NCBI GenBank assembly: GCA_016124315.1
Contig: WGNW01000025.1
Location: 50,484 to 114,483 of the forward strand
DNA from: Alphaproteobacteria bacterium
GTDB taxonomy: Bacteria > Pseudomonadota > Alphaproteobacteria > SMXS01
DNA: 64,000 bases
Reading direction: 5' to 3'
Below the pieces are notes generated by a model. The model made no database searches and was not told the DNA's origin. It saw only the letters and a list, made by a program, of their open reading frames with translations. Each line of letters starts with the position of its first letter. The stretch's first letter is position 1. Below are positions 9,012 through 19,886 of this stretch, in pieces. The position numbers and the translations under genes were made by a program.

Positions 9012-11100
9012 GCGCCACCCAGCCCTCGTCCGGCGCGAAACGCGGCCCCCATTGCTGCTCGAACCCGGTGAGCATCCGGACGATTTCCTCGATTCCCCGT
9101 TTTCTCGCGTAGTACAGCGGTCCGCCGGTGAAGGGGGCGAACCCGGTTCCGAATATCATGGCGCCATCGACGATGTCTTCATCGGCGACGACGCCCTCGC
9201 GCAGGCAGGCGACGCAGGCGTTGAGCAGCGGCAGGATCAGCCGGTCGGCGGCGGCCTCGGGCGGCGTACCGGCGGCGCCCTTCTTCGGCTTGCCGCCGGA
9301 CCAGGGGTAGAAGCCCTTGCCGGTCTTCATCCCCAGTTCCTTCGCCTCGACCTTCCGGCGCAGCCGGTCGAGGCCGGGCATGTCCCGCAGGCCGAGCTTG
9401 GCGCTCAGCATCTCGGCGACGTCGAGGCAGATGTCGAGGCCCACCCGGTCGGCCACTTCCACCGGACCCATGGGCATCCCGAAGGTCTCGGCCGCGGCGT
9501 CGACCGTGGCCGGCCCGACGCCCTCGTCCAGCATCGCCATGGCCTCCGCCAGGTAGGGCATCAGCGCCCGGTTGACCAGGAAGCCGGGCGCGCTCGCCAC
9601 CGGAGCGGCCAGCTTGTCGATCTGGCCGACGAAGGTTCGGGCGCGGGTGAAGGTGGCCTCGAAGATCTCCCGGTGACGCACCACCTCCACCAGGTCCATC
9701 CGCGACACCGGGTTGAAGAAGTGCAGTCCCACCAGCCGGCCCGGATTGCGCAGTCCTGCCGCCAGGTCGTCGAGGCCGATGCTCGACGTGTTGGTGGCCA
9801 GCAGCGCCTGCGGCTTCAGCTTGGGCTCGATGCTCTCGTAGAGGGAGCGCTTGATGTCCAGCTTCTCGGGCACCGCCTCGATCACCAGGTCGGCCTGGCC
9901 GACGGCGCGGTTGTGCGGGTCGGCGGCGAGCCGGTCCATGACGTCGCGGGTGTCGGCCCTCGACAGGTGGCGCTGGCGGCACAGCTCGGCGGTGCGCCGC
10001 ACGGCGCCGCCGATGGCCTCGGTCTTCATGTCCGACAGGGTGACCCGCAGGCCCTTGAGCGCGCACCAGCCGGCGATGTCGCCGCCCATGGCGCCCGCGC
10101 CGATCACGTGGACGTGGCGGACCGGCCGTCCGCCGGCCTTGCCCAGCGCCTTCATCTTCTCGCGCAGGAAGAACACGCGGATCAGGTTCTGCGCGGTGGG
10201 CGTGGCCAGCAGCCGGGCGAACGACGCGACCTCCTCGCGGCGCATGGCCGCGGGCCGCTCGGCGTGCTCGACCCACAGGTCGATCAGCGCCGCCGGCGCC
10301 GGATAGAACTCGGGCGGCGCCCGCCTGGCCGCCTCGCGACGCATGCGGCGGGCGATCACCTCGCGCAGCGCCGGCAGCCTCTCCGCCTTGGCCTTCAGGC
10401 CGTCGCGCCGGTCCCCGAGGCCCTCGGTGACCGCGGTGCGGACCGCGGCGGCGACATGGCGTTCCTCGGTGACCGCATCGACCAGCCCAAGCGCCTTGGC
10501 CTTCGCGGTGTGCACCGTACGGCCGGTGAGCATCATGGTCATCGCCTCGACGGGCTCGATCAGCTGGACGGAGCGGGCCGTGCCGCCCAGGCCGGGATGC
10601 AGGCCCAGCAGGATCTCGGGAAACCCGAAGCTGGCGCCGTCGACGGCGATCCGGTAGCGGCAGGCCAAGGCCAGCTCCAAACCGCCGCCCAGGCAATGGC
10701 CGTGGACGACGGCCACGGTCGGCACCTCCATCTCGGCCAGCCGGTCGACCACCACGTGGCCCTGTCGGAGACGCTGCTCCACCGCGTCGGGGTCCTGTGC
10801 GCCGGCGAACTGGGCGACGTCGGCCCCGGCGCAGAAGCCGGAGCGCTTCGCCGAGCGCAGCACCAGCCCGGCCGGCCGCTCCGACGCCACCCGGCGCAGG
10901 ATATCGTCGAGTTCCCGCAGTACCGCCTCGTCGATGGTGTTGACGGCGGCGCCCTCCTTGTCGAACAGCAGCCAGACCACGCCCCGGTCGTCGCGGCCGT
11001 AGCGCCAGTGGCGCAGTTCCTGGCCGGCGCCCGGCGGCAGCCCGAGCTCGATCTGGCGGGGTTCGAGGGCGGCGGCGACGTGGTCCGACAGCGGGCGCAT
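9001..11100 (-). CDS. fadJ: 3-hydroxyacyl-CoA dehydrogenase/enoyl-CoA hydratase bifunctional protein (FadB/FadJ-like)
   Basis: Enoyl-CoA hydratase HGHCLGGGLELALACRYRIA and HAD domain VIGAGAMGGDIAGWCALKGLRV, GLHFFNPVSRMDLVEVVR. Confidence 0.92.
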   Translation of the reverse strand: MRPLSDHVAAALEPRQIELGLPPGAGQELRHWRYGRDDRGVVWLLFDKEGAAVNTIDEAVLRELDDILRRVASERPAGLVLRSAKRSGFCAGADVAQFAGAQDPDAVEQRLRQGHVVVDRLAEMEVPTVAVVHGHCLGGGLELALACRYRIAVDGASFGFPEILLGLHPGLGGTARSVQLIEPVEAMTMMLTGRTVHTAKAKALGLVDAVTEERHVAAAVRTAVTEGLGDRRDGLKAKAERLPALREVIARRMRREAARRAPPEFYPAPAALIDLWVEHAERPAAMRREEVASFARLLATPTAQNLIRVFFLREKMKALGKAGGRPVRHVHVIGAGAMGGDIAGWCALKGLRVTLSDMKTEAIGGAVRRTAELCRQRHLSRADTRDVMDRLAADPHNRAVGQADLVIEAVPEKLDIKRSLYESIEPKLKPQALLATNTSSIGLDDLAAGLRNPGRLVGLHFFNPVSRMDLVEVVRHREIFEATFTRARTFVGQIDKLAAPVASAPGFLVNRALMPYLAEAMAMLDEGVGPATVDAAAETFGMPMGPVEVADRVGLDICLDVAEMLSAKLGLRDMPGLDRLRRKVEAKELGMKTGKGFYPWSGGKPKKGAAGTPPEAAADRLILPLLNACVACLREGVVADEDIVDGAMIFGTGFAPFTGGPLYYARKRGIEEIVRMLTGFEQQWGPRFAPDEGWVALAE

Positions 11101-11103
11101 GCC

Positions 11104-12387
11104 TCAGATCGTCTCGATCAGCATGGCGCCGCCCTGACCGCCGCCGATGCACTCGGTGGCGATGCCGCGGTGCAGGTCCATCCGGTGCAGCGCGTTGACC
11201 AGGTGCAGCACGATCCGGTTGCCGCTGGCGCCCACGGGGTGACCCAGGCTGACGGCACCGCCGTCCGGGTTGAGCCGGTCCCGCTCGATGCGGCCGAGCG
11301 GGCCGTCCAGCCCCAGCACGGTCGTGCAGTAGCCGGGATCGTTCCAGGCGGCGAGGCAGGCGAGGACCTGGGCGGCGAACGCCTCGTTGAGCTCCCACAG
11401 GTCGATCTCTGCCAGGCCGTAGCCGTGGCGCTTCAGGATCGCGGTGGAGCACAGGGTCGGCCCCAGCCCCATGATGGAGGGATCGAGCGCCGACCACTCG
11501 CTGTCGACGATCACGGCGCGCGGGGTCAGCTTGTGGTCCTCCAGCGCCTCCTCGGACGCCAGCACCACCCAGGACGCGCCGTCGGTGATCTGCGAACTGT
11601 TGCCGGCGGTGACCTTGCCCCAGGGCGGCTCGAAGGCCGGCCGGAGCTTGGCGAGCTTCTCCACGGAGCTGTCGGGCCGGACGCCGTCGTCCCGCTCGAA
11701 GCTCCGGCCGTCGCGGGTGATCAGCGGCTCCACCTCGCCGTCCAGCCAGCCCTGCTCCTGGGCCCGCGCCAGCCGGTGATGGCTCTCGACCGCATAGCCG
11801 TCCGCAGCCTCGCGCGAGACGCCGAACAGGTGCGCCAGCACCTCTGCGGTCTGGCCCATGTTGAGCTCGACCACCGGGTCGGTCAGGCCCCGCTCCAGCC
11901 CGATCACCGGCTTGAAGAAGCGCGGCCGGAAGCCGGCCAGGGCCTTGAGGCGCGCCGGCAGGCTGCGGGCGGTGGCCATGGCGCCGTACCATTCGGCCGC
12001 CTCGCGGCGGAACACCAGCGGCGCGTGGCTGAGGGATTCGGCGCCGCCCGCCAGCACCAGGTCGGCGTTGCCGGCCTGGATGTAGCGGAAGGCGGTGTCG
12101 ATGGACTGCATGCCCGAGCCGCAGTTGATCTGCACGGTGAAGGCGCGCATCGCCTCGCCCATGCCCAACCGCAGGGCGGCGACCCGGGCCGGGTTCATCT
12201 CGTCGGCAATGACGTTGACGCAGCCCAGGATGACCTCGTCGAAGGCGTCACGGGGCATGTCGAGCCGGTCGAGCAGCGACCGCCCGCACTGGACCGCGAG
12301 GTCGACGGGGGTGAACGGCCCGGGCTTGCCCCGCGCCTTGATGAACGGCGTGCGGGCGCCGTCGACGATGTAGACCGGCCGCGCCAT
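11104..12387 (-). CDS. fadI: Acetyl-CoA C-acyltransferase (thiolase, FadA/FadI-like)
   Basis: MARPVYIVDGARTPFIK, VQINCGSGMQSIDTAF (active Cys), NPDGGAVSLGHPVGASGNRIV, ECIGGGQGGAMLIE. Confidence 0.93.
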   Translation of the reverse strand: MARPVYIVDGARTPFIKARGKPGPFTPVDLAVQCGRSLLDRLDMPRDAFDEVILGCVNVIADEMNPARVAALRLGMGEAMRAFTVQINCGSGMQSIDTAFRYIQAGNADLVLAGGAESLSHAPLVFRREAAEWYGAMATARSLPARLKALAGFRPRFFKPVIGLERGLTDPVVELNMGQTAEVLAHLFGVSREAADGYAVESHHRLARAQEQGWLDGEVEPLITRDGRSFERDDGVRPDSSVEKLAKLRPAFEPPWGKVTAGNSSQITDGASWVVLASEEALEDHKLTPRAVIVDSEWSALDPSIMGLGPTLCSTAILKRHGYGLAEIDLWELNEAFAAQVLACLAAWNDPGYCTTVLGLDGPLGRIERDRLNPDGGAVSLGHPVGASGNRIVLHLVNALHRMDLHRGIATECIGGGQGGAMLIETI

Positions 12388-14657
12388 CAGCCGCCGAAGG
12401 CCGTGCGACGGCTGACTTCGGCGGGGTGCTCGCCCCTGTCGCGGGCAAGCGGGCTGAGCTCTTCGGGCGCGAAGTCGTCGACCTCGACGACCGCCGCGAC
12501 CGCCTCCTCGAGCGAGCGGATCTGATCGAGCTCGGAAGGCATCAGCTGGCCGCGCCTCACCGCCTCCTCCAGGTCGTCGATCTTCTCCTTGTGGATGCGG
12601 TGGACCAGCGGCTCGAGCGAGACGACCCGCTCGAAGGCATGGTTCAGCCGCGCCAGCGCGTCGTCGCCCCGGCCCTGGTAGATGCCGGCGACAAGGCGAT
12701 CGCGGGTGGCCGACGGCGCCAGCAGCAGCTCGGCGCAATCCCGGACCAGGTCGTCGTCGGGGCCGAGCCGGGCCGCGCCGAAGGGCTGGACGGCCACCTT
12801 GAGGACGGCGGCGGCGAATCGGTTCGGCAGGTTGGCGAGCACGTCGGCCATCAGCCGTTCGATGGCGGTACAGCCCAGCGCCATGCAATAGTCGACCAGC
12901 GGCAGATCGTCCTGCTGGCGGCCCTCGTCCTCCCAGCGCTTGAGCACCGCCGAGAGCAGGTAGAGCTCGGACAGGATGTCACCGAGACGCCCGGACAGCA
13001 TCTCCTTGCGCTTGAGCGCGCCGCCCAGGGTCAGCAGCGCCACGTCGGCCATGATCGCGAAGGCCGCCGCGTAGCGGCCCAGCCGCTTGTAATGGTCGCT
13101 GACCGCGCCGGCGTCCGGCGCCGGCGACACGGCGGCGCCGGTCCAAGCACGGCCCAGCGCCCGGAACCAGGTGGCGATCGCATGGCCGGCATGGGCCCAG
13201 AACGCCTTGTCGAAGGCGGCGAGGCCGGCGCGCGAGTCTTCCATGCCCAGGGCGTTCATTTCGTCGAGCAGATAGGGATGGCTGCGGATGGCGCCCTGGC
13301 CGAAGACGATCAGGCTGCGGGTCAGGATGTTGGCGCCCTCGACGGTGATGCCGACGGGCACCGCCCTGTAGAGGTTGCCCAGGTAGTTCTGCGGCCCGTC
13401 GATCACCGCCTTGCCGGCATGTACGTCCATGGCGTCGTCGACGCACACGCGCATCCGCTCGGTGGCGTTGGACTTCATGATCGCCGAGATCACCGACGGC
13501 TTGTGGCCCTGGTCGAGCCCGGCGCAGGTGAGCCGGCGGGCGGCGTCGAGCATGTAGGCGTGGCCGGCGATGCGCGCCAGCCGCTCCTGGATGCCCTCGA
13601 ACTTGCCCACCGGGATGCCGAACTGCTGGCGCACCCGCGCGTAGGCGCCGGTGGTGTGGGCGCAGAACGCCGCGCCCGCCGCCGACAGGGACGGCAGCGA
13701 GATGCCGCGGCCGGCCGCCAGCGCGCTCATCAGCATCTTCCAGCCCTTCCCCGCCTGCTCCGGTCCGCCGATGATGTGGTCGAGGGGCACGAACACGTCG
13801 TGCCCCCAGTTCGGGCCGTTCTGGAACGGCTGGCCCGACGGCAGGTGTCGGCGACCGATCTCGACGCCCGGCAGGTTGGTGGGAATCAGCGCGACGGTGA
13901 TGCCCAGGTCGGCCTCGCCGCCCAGCAGCCGGTCCGGATCGTGCATCTTGAAGGCGAGGCCGAGCACCGTCGCCACCGGACCCAGGGTGATGTAGCGCTT
14001 GTGCCAGTTGAGCCGCAGCCCCAGCACCTCCTCGCCGTCGACGGTGCCGCGGCAGACCACGCCGGTATCGACCATGGACGCGGCGTCCGAGCCGGCCTCC
14101 GGGCTGGTGAGCCCGAAACAGGGGACCTCGTCTCCCCGCGCCAGCCGCGGCAGCCAGTAGTCCCGCTGCGCGTCGGTGCCGAACTGCATCAGCAGCTCGC
14201 CGGGGCCGAGGGAGTTGGGGACCATCACGGTCACCGCCGCGGTGATCGACCGGGTCGACAGGGTGCGCACCACCTCGGAGTGGGCGTAGGCCGAGAAGCC
14301 CAGGCCGCCATACTCCTTCGGGATGATCATGCCGAAGAACTTGTGCTGCTTGATGAAGTCCCACGCCTCGGGCGGCAGGTCGCGCCATTCCCACTGGATG
14401 CGCCAGTCGTCGAGCATGTCGCACAGCTCACGCACCGGTCCGTCGAGGAAGGCGCGCTCCTCCGCCGAGAGCACCGCCGGCGGCGTCTCCAGCAGCTTCC
14501 TCCAGTCGGGATTGCCGGTGAACAGGTCGGCGTCCCACCAGACGTCGCCCGCCTCCAGGGCCTCCTGTTCCGTCTGCGACATCCCCGGCAGCACGGATCT
14601 GGCCCAGCCATAGATGGGACGCGTCAGCAGCGATCGGCGAAGGGATTCGAGTGCCAT
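12387..14657 (-). CDS. fadE: Acyl-CoA dehydrogenase (FadE-like)
   Basis: 756 aa; FIKQHKFFGMIIPKEYGGLGFSAYAHSEVV, CFGLTSPEAGSDAASM, NYLGNLYRAVPVGITVEGANILTRSLIVFGQGAIRSHPY. Confidence 0.92.
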   Translation of the reverse strand: MALESLRRSLLTRPIYGWARSVLPGMSQTEQEALEAGDVWWDADLFTGNPDWRKLLETPPAVLSAEERAFLDGPVRELCDMLDDWRIQWEWRDLPPEAWDFIKQHKFFGMIIPKEYGGLGFSAYAHSEVVRTLSTRSITAAVTVMVPNSLGPGELLMQFGTDAQRDYWLPRLARGDEVPCFGLTSPEAGSDAASMVDTGVVCRGTVDGEEVLGLRLNWHKRYITLGPVATVLGLAFKMHDPDRLLGGEADLGITVALIPTNLPGVEIGRRHLPSGQPFQNGPNWGHDVFVPLDHIIGGPEQAGKGWKMLMSALAAGRGISLPSLSAAGAAFCAHTTGAYARVRQQFGIPVGKFEGIQERLARIAGHAYMLDAARRLTCAGLDQGHKPSVISAIMKSNATERMRVCVDDAMDVHAGKAVIDGPQNYLGNLYRAVPVGITVEGANILTRSLIVFGQGAIRSHPYLLDEMNALGMEDSRAGLAAFDKAFWAHAGHAIATWFRALGRAWTGAAVSPAPDAGAVSDHYKRLGRYAAAFAIMADVALLTLGGALKRKEMLSGRLGDILSELYLLSAVLKRWEDEGRQQDDLPLVDYCMALGCTAIERLMADVLANLPNRFAAAVLKVAVQPFGAARLGPDDDLVRDCAELLLAPSATRDRLVAGIYQGRGDDALARLNHAFERVVSLEPLVHRIHKEKIDDLEEAVRRGQLMPSELDQIRSLEEAVAAVVEVDDFAPEELSPLARDRGEHPAEVSRRTAFGG

Positions 14658-14729
14658 GGAAGCTCCTTATGGGAGACCGCACCTGGCCAACGTGACGGAA
14701 ACGCTCTTGTTCCGCTTCCGGGCTGGTCC

Positions 14730-14745
14730 ATATCAGGAATGATAT
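14730..14745. promoter_or_regulatory. Inverted repeat in the fadE-egtB divergent promoter region
   Basis: ATATCA-GGAA-TGATAT, perfect 6-bp arms, between the divergent starts. Confidence 0.4.
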
Positions 14746-14856
14746 AAGATTCGCCTCGCCTTACCCAAAGGGGAACATGTGACCGGGTCCGGCGTTGTGG
14801 CTTCATTCAGCCGTGGGCGGCCGGCACATGGCGGAAACCAGGGGGAGATCGCGACA

Positions 14857-16146
14857 GTGTCATCGTCGACGGCGTCAGCCTCCGAGCCGGACGCTCCTGC
14901 CGCGGCCCGCCGGGACCTCGCAAGCGCCTATGCCGAGGTTCGGGCGGCCAGCGCGGCCTTTGCCGCGCCGCTCGCGCCCGAGGATCAGGTCGTCCAGAGC
15001 ATGCCGGACACCAGCCCCACGAAATGGCACCTCGCGCACACCACCTGGTTCTTCGAAACCTTCCTGCTCAAGCCGTCGCTGCCCGGCTACCGGCCGCTCG
15101 ACGACGCCTACGACTACCTGTTCAATTCCTACTACCAGCAGGTCGGCCCGCAGTTCCCCCGGCCGCGGCGCGGCCTGCTGTCGCGCCCCACCGCCGAGGA
15201 AGTGCTCGACTACCGCGCCCATGTGGACGCCGCGATGGCTCCACTGCTCGACCGCGCCGACGCCGCGACCGCCGCGCTGGTGATCCTGGGCCTCAACCAC
15301 GAGCAGCAGCACCAGGAACTGATGGTCACCGACATCAAGCACGTGCTGGCCCAGAACCCCTTGTCGCCGGCGCCGTTCCGGGTCCGGGTCCGGCTCGGCA
15401 GCGAGGCGGAGGCGATGACCTGGCTGGATTTCGACGGCGGCCTGCGTTCGATCGGCCACGACGGGCAGGGCTTCGCCTTCGACAACGAGGGGCCGCGCCA
15501 CCAGCAGTTCCTCGAGCCGTTCCGCCTGGCCTCCCGGCCGGTCACCAACAGCGAGTTCATGGCCTTCATGGACGACGACGGCTACCGCAAGCCGGCTCTC
15601 TGGCTGTCGGAGGGCTGGGCGCTGGTCAACGAGCAGGGCTGGGAGGCGCCGCTCTACTGGGAGCCGGGCCGCGACGGCTGGACCCAGTACACTCTGCACG
15701 GCCGCCGCCCGGTGGACCCGGCGGCGCCGGTCAGCCATGTCAGCTACTACGAGGCCGCCGCCTTCGCCGAATGGTGCGGGGCGCGGCTGCCCACCGAGGC
15801 GGAATGGGAGGTGGCCGCCAGCGGCCTGCCCATGGAAGGCAGGTTCCTCGACATGGCGGACCTGGAGCTGGAGCCGGCGCCCTGCCCTCCAGGCGCCGGT
15901 GCTCCCGCGCAGATGTTCGGCGACGTCTGGGAATGGACGATGAGCGCCTACGCCGCCTATCCGCGCTATCGGCCGGCCGCCGGCGCCATCGGCGAGTACA
16001 ACGGCAAGTTCATGAGCAACCAGATGGTGCTGCGCGGCGGCAGCTGCGCCACGCCCGCCGGCCACGTGCGCCCCACCTACCGAAACTTCTTTCCGCCGGA
16101 CGCCCGGTGGCAGTTCTCCGGATTCCGCCTCGCAAAGGACAGTTAG
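14857..16146 (+). CDS. egtB: Ergothioneine biosynthesis protein EgtB (sulfoxide synthase family)
   Basis: WHLAHTTWFFETFLL, LGLNHEQQHQELMVTDIKH (His ligands), ...GDVWEWTMSAY...LRGGSCATP..RPTYRNFFPPDARWQFSGFRLA. Start uncertain; GTG 14857 has a better upstream GGGGGAG than GTG 14779. Confidence 0.92.
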   Translation: MSSSTASASEPDAPAAARRDLASAYAEVRAASAAFAAPLAPEDQVVQSMPDTSPTKWHLAHTTWFFETFLLKPSLPGYRPLDDAYDYLFNSYYQQVGPQFPRPRRGLLSRPTAEEVLDYRAHVDAAMAPLLDRADAATAALVILGLNHEQQHQELMVTDIKHVLAQNPLSPAPFRVRVRLGSEAEAMTWLDFDGGLRSIGHDGQGFAFDNEGPRHQQFLEPFRLASRPVTNSEFMAFMDDDGYRKPALWLSEGWALVNEQGWEAPLYWEPGRDGWTQYTLHGRRPVDPAAPVSHVSYYEAAAFAEWCGARLPTEAEWEVAASGLPMEGRFLDMADLELEPAPCPPGAGAPAQMFGDVWEWTMSAYAAYPRYRPAAGAIGEYNGKFMSNQMVLRGGSCATPAGHVRPTYRNFFPPDARWQFSGFRLAKDS

Positions 16147-16150
16147 CTTC

Positions 16151-17173
16151 ATGGACCAGGCGACCCAAGGCGCGAGCGCGCCCTCCACGCCGGCGCCGAG
16201 CGCCGCCTGCCCCGCACCGGCCTTCCTGCTGGACCAGTGCCCGCCGAAGGACGACTTCGCCGCCGACGTCCTGAAGGGCCTGTCGCAGCCGCAGAAATAC
16301 ATCCCGCCGAAGTACTTCTACGACGCCCGCGGCTCGGCCCTGTTCGAGCGCATCTGCCGTACGCCCGAATATTACGTGACCCGCACGGAACTGCAGCTGC
16401 TCGCCGAGATCGGGCCCGACCTCGCCTCCCTGGTCGGTCCGGAGGCGACGGTGGTGGAGTTTGGCAGCGGCTCCGACGCCAAGATCCGCCGACTGCTGGA
16501 CGCGCTGGAGGCGCCGCACGCCTACGTGGCCATCGACATCAGCCGCGAGCCGCTGGAGCGGGCGGTGGAGGATCTGGCGCGCGACTATGACGGCCTCACT
16601 GTGGGCGGCATCTGCGCCGATTTCACGGCGCCGCTGACGCTGCCCGAGCAGGTGCTGGCAGGGCCGGGCAAGCGCGTGGGGTTTTTCCCCGGCTCCACGG
16701 TCGGCAACATGGAGCGGGACCGCTGCCGCACCTTCCTGGCCCACACTCGCGAGATGTTCGAGGGCGGCGATGGCTTCATCATCGGCGTGGACCTGCGCAA
16801 GGACAGCGCCATCCTCGAACCCGCCTACAACGACGCCGACGGCGTGACCGCCGAGTTCAACCTCAACGTCCTGCGCCGCATCAACCTGGAACTGGGCGGC
16901 GACATCCGGCTCGCCAACTTTGCCCATCACGCCCTCTACAACGAGGAACTCGGCCGCGTGGAAATGCATCTGCGCAGCCTCGCGGACCAACGGTTCACGG
17001 TGGCGGGCCGGGAGTTCGAGATGGAAGAGGGCGAAACCATCCACACCGAGAATTCCTACAAGTACGGCGTGGAGGAATTCATCGACGCGGCCGAGGGCGC
17101 CGGTTACCGGCCGAGGCGCACCTGGCAGGACGAGCGGTCGCTGTTCAGCATCCACTACCTGGAAGCGGCCTGA
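16151..17173 (+). CDS. egtD: L-histidine N(alpha)-methyltransferase EgtD
   Basis: PPKYFYDARGSALFERICRTPEYYVTRTE, VVEFGSGSDAKIRRLLDAL, FFPGSTVGNMER, IHTENSYKY. Confidence 0.94.
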   Translation: MDQATQGASAPSTPAPSAACPAPAFLLDQCPPKDDFAADVLKGLSQPQKYIPPKYFYDARGSALFERICRTPEYYVTRTELQLLAEIGPDLASLVGPEATVVEFGSGSDAKIRRLLDALEAPHAYVAIDISREPLERAVEDLARDYDGLTVGGICADFTAPLTLPEQVLAGPGKRVGFFPGSTVGNMERDRCRTFLAHTREMFEGGDGFIIGVDLRKDSAILEPAYNDADGVTAEFNLNVLRRINLELGGDIRLANFAHHALYNEELGRVEMHLRSLADQRFTVAGREFEMEEGETIHTENSYKYGVEEFIDAAEGAGYRPRRTWQDERSLFSIHYLEAA

Positions 17174-17231
17174 CGGAACAAAGCCCGCTGGCCTGCGGTT
17201 TCTGCACGACGGCAACCGCAGGAGCAGAGCC

Positions 17232-18095
<864 letters not shown>

Positions 18096-18101
18096 GAGCC
18101 G

Positions 18102-18662
18102 CTAATCGGCGCCGTTGACGTGGATCACGCCGCAGGCGATCCGCGGGCCGGCGGCGCCGGCCGGGTTGCTCATGTAGTCGTCGGCGCCGGCGTGGATCAC
18201 GAACGCAGAACCGTCGGCGTCGTCAAGGGAGACGGCGCTGTCCTTCGCCAGCGACACGCCGGGCAGGAACAGGTCGATGGTGAGGGCGCCGTTCTCCGGC
18301 ACGTTGATGTTGGGCATGTCGCCGGCGTGGAAGCCGTTCGGGTTCATGAAGCCGTGGGCGGCGCCCGTGGGATTGAAATGGCCGCCGGCCGACTTGAAGT
18401 CGCCCTCGCAGGAGCCCTTTTCGTGGATGTGGAACGCGTGTTCGCCCGGGGGCAGCCCGGTGAAGCTCGCCGACAGCACGACCCCGGTCGGGGCGGCCTT
18501 CAGCTCCACCACGCCCACGTCCTTGCCGTTGCGGTCCTTGAGTAGGGCCGTCGCCGTCTGCGGCGCCGCCGATCCTCCCTGCGCCATGGCGGCGCCCGTG
18601 GAGGACGCCGCGAGGACAAGGCCCAGGCCGGTGGCGCCGGCCAGCATCTTCAAGCTTCGCAT
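18102..18662 (-). CDS. sodC: Superoxide dismutase family protein (Cu/Zn, SodC)
   Basis: Signal peptide MRSLKMLAGATGLGLVLAASSTGAAMA; GEHAFHIHEKGSCEG, GGHFNPTGAAHG, FVIHAGADDYMSNPAGAAGPRIACGVI. Confidence 0.92.
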   Translation of the reverse strand: MRSLKMLAGATGLGLVLAASSTGAAMAQGGSAAPQTATALLKDRNGKDVGVVELKAAPTGVVLSASFTGLPPGEHAFHIHEKGSCEGDFKSAGGHFNPTGAAHGFMNPNGFHAGDMPNINVPENGALTIDLFLPGVSLAKDSAVSLDDADGSAFVIHAGADDYMSNPAGAAGPRIACGVIHVNGAD

Positions 18663-18732
18663 CGTCGTTCTCCCTCCGAAAACGCCAAGGATGCCATCAA
18701 GCCCCGCAGTTTCCAATTGGCGCGTTCCCGGC

Positions 18733-19194
18733 CTATTGGTCTTTACTGTCGTCCTTTTTCGGCATCACCCGCTCCAGCAGGCGGATGGCCACGAGGATGG
18801 TGAGCGCGAACCCCGTCGCCGCCAGGGCAATAAAATAGTAGCCCAGGCCGACCGCGCCAGTCAGCCACAGCGACGCGCCGGTGGTGAGGCCCGAGACATG
18901 ACCGCGGGCGGTGATGATGGTGCCGGCGGCAAGGAAGGCGACACCGGCGGTCACCGCCTCGATGATCCGCAACAGGTCGATCCGCGCGGTCGGGCCGAAG
19001 CCCAGCGCCTGGGTGAACACGCCGGTCGCGATGACCATGAAGCTGCATGCCGCCAGCGCCACCAGCATGTGGGTGCGCAGGCCCGCCGGCCGGCTGCGGT
19101 ATTCCCGCTCCACGCCGATCAGCGCGCCGAGGACGACAGCGAGCCCCATGCGGATGAGAATCTGCTCAGGCGAAGCAGCCAGGCCCGGTCCCAT
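18733..19194 (-). CDS. MgtC/SapB family membrane protein
   Basis: ILIRMGLAVVLGALIGVEREYRSRPAGLRTHMLVALAACSFM, GVAFLAAGTII. Confidence 0.9.
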   Translation of the reverse strand: MGPGLAASPEQILIRMGLAVVLGALIGVEREYRSRPAGLRTHMLVALAACSFMVIATGVFTQALGFGPTARIDLLRIIEAVTAGVAFLAAGTIITARGHVSGLTTGASLWLTGAVGLGYYFIALAATGFALTILVAIRLLERVMPKKDDSKDQ

Positions 19195-19201
19195 GACCGA
19201 T

Positions 19202-19807
19202 TCACCCGCTAAGGCGGCCGGCGATCTTGGTGACCCGCCGCCCCTGGAAGCGGGCGCCCTGCAGTTCGAGGGGGCTGGGCCGCCGCTTGCCGTCGGGCCC
19301 GGCGATGGTGCTGGCGCCGTAGGGCGAACAGCCGGCCACCTCGTCGACGCTCATCATGCCTTGATAGCCGTAGGGGAGCCCGACGACCACCATGCCGAGA
19401 TGCAGCAGGGTGATCTGGGTCGAGATGATGGTGGTTTCCTGGCCGCCGTGCTGGGTGTTGCTCGATGTGAACACCGAGCCCGGCTTGCCTTCCAGCGCGC
19501 CCTTCTGCCAAAGCGGCCCGCAACGGTCGAAGAAATTGCGCATCTGGGCGCACATGTTGCCAAAGCGGGTGGGCGTGCCGACGACGAGGGCGTCGAAACC
19601 GGCCAGCGCCTCGGGCTCGATCACGTCGCCCGCCAGCTCGGTCTTCGCCCCGGACTTTTCCAGCATCTCGGCGGGCATCAACTCGGGCACGCGGCCGATG
19701 GTCGGCGCGCCGCCGGCTTCCGCGACGCCTTCGACAACCGCCTTGGCCAGCGTCTCCACGTGGCCGTACATGCTGTAGTAGAGCACCAGGACCCGGGGCT
19801 CGCTCAT
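19202..19807 (-). CDS. wrbA: NAD(P)H:quinone oxidoreductase, flavodoxin-like (WrbA)
   Basis: VLVLYYSMYGHVETLAKAV, GTPTRFGNMCAQMRNFFD, SSNTQHGGQETTI, PYGASTIAGPDGKRRPS. Confidence 0.93.
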   Translation of the reverse strand: MSEPRVLVLYYSMYGHVETLAKAVVEGVAEAGGAPTIGRVPELMPAEMLEKSGAKTELAGDVIEPEALAGFDALVVGTPTRFGNMCAQMRNFFDRCGPLWQKGALEGKPGSVFTSSNTQHGGQETTIISTQITLLHLGMVVVGLPYGYQGMMSVDEVAGCSPYGASTIAGPDGKRRPSPLELQGARFQGRRVTKIAGRLSG

Positions 19808-19886
19808 CATTGCCTCCTACCGGTCGCAGCGAAATGGGACCCTTCGCCCCGCTAACGCCGCGCCTTCGACGGAGTTCCGGGGCCGC

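Noticed and set aside
8767-12525. 1252-aa plus-strand ORF opposite the fad cluster
   Set aside because: Antisense shadow of FadB/FadA with biased composition and no recognisable domain.
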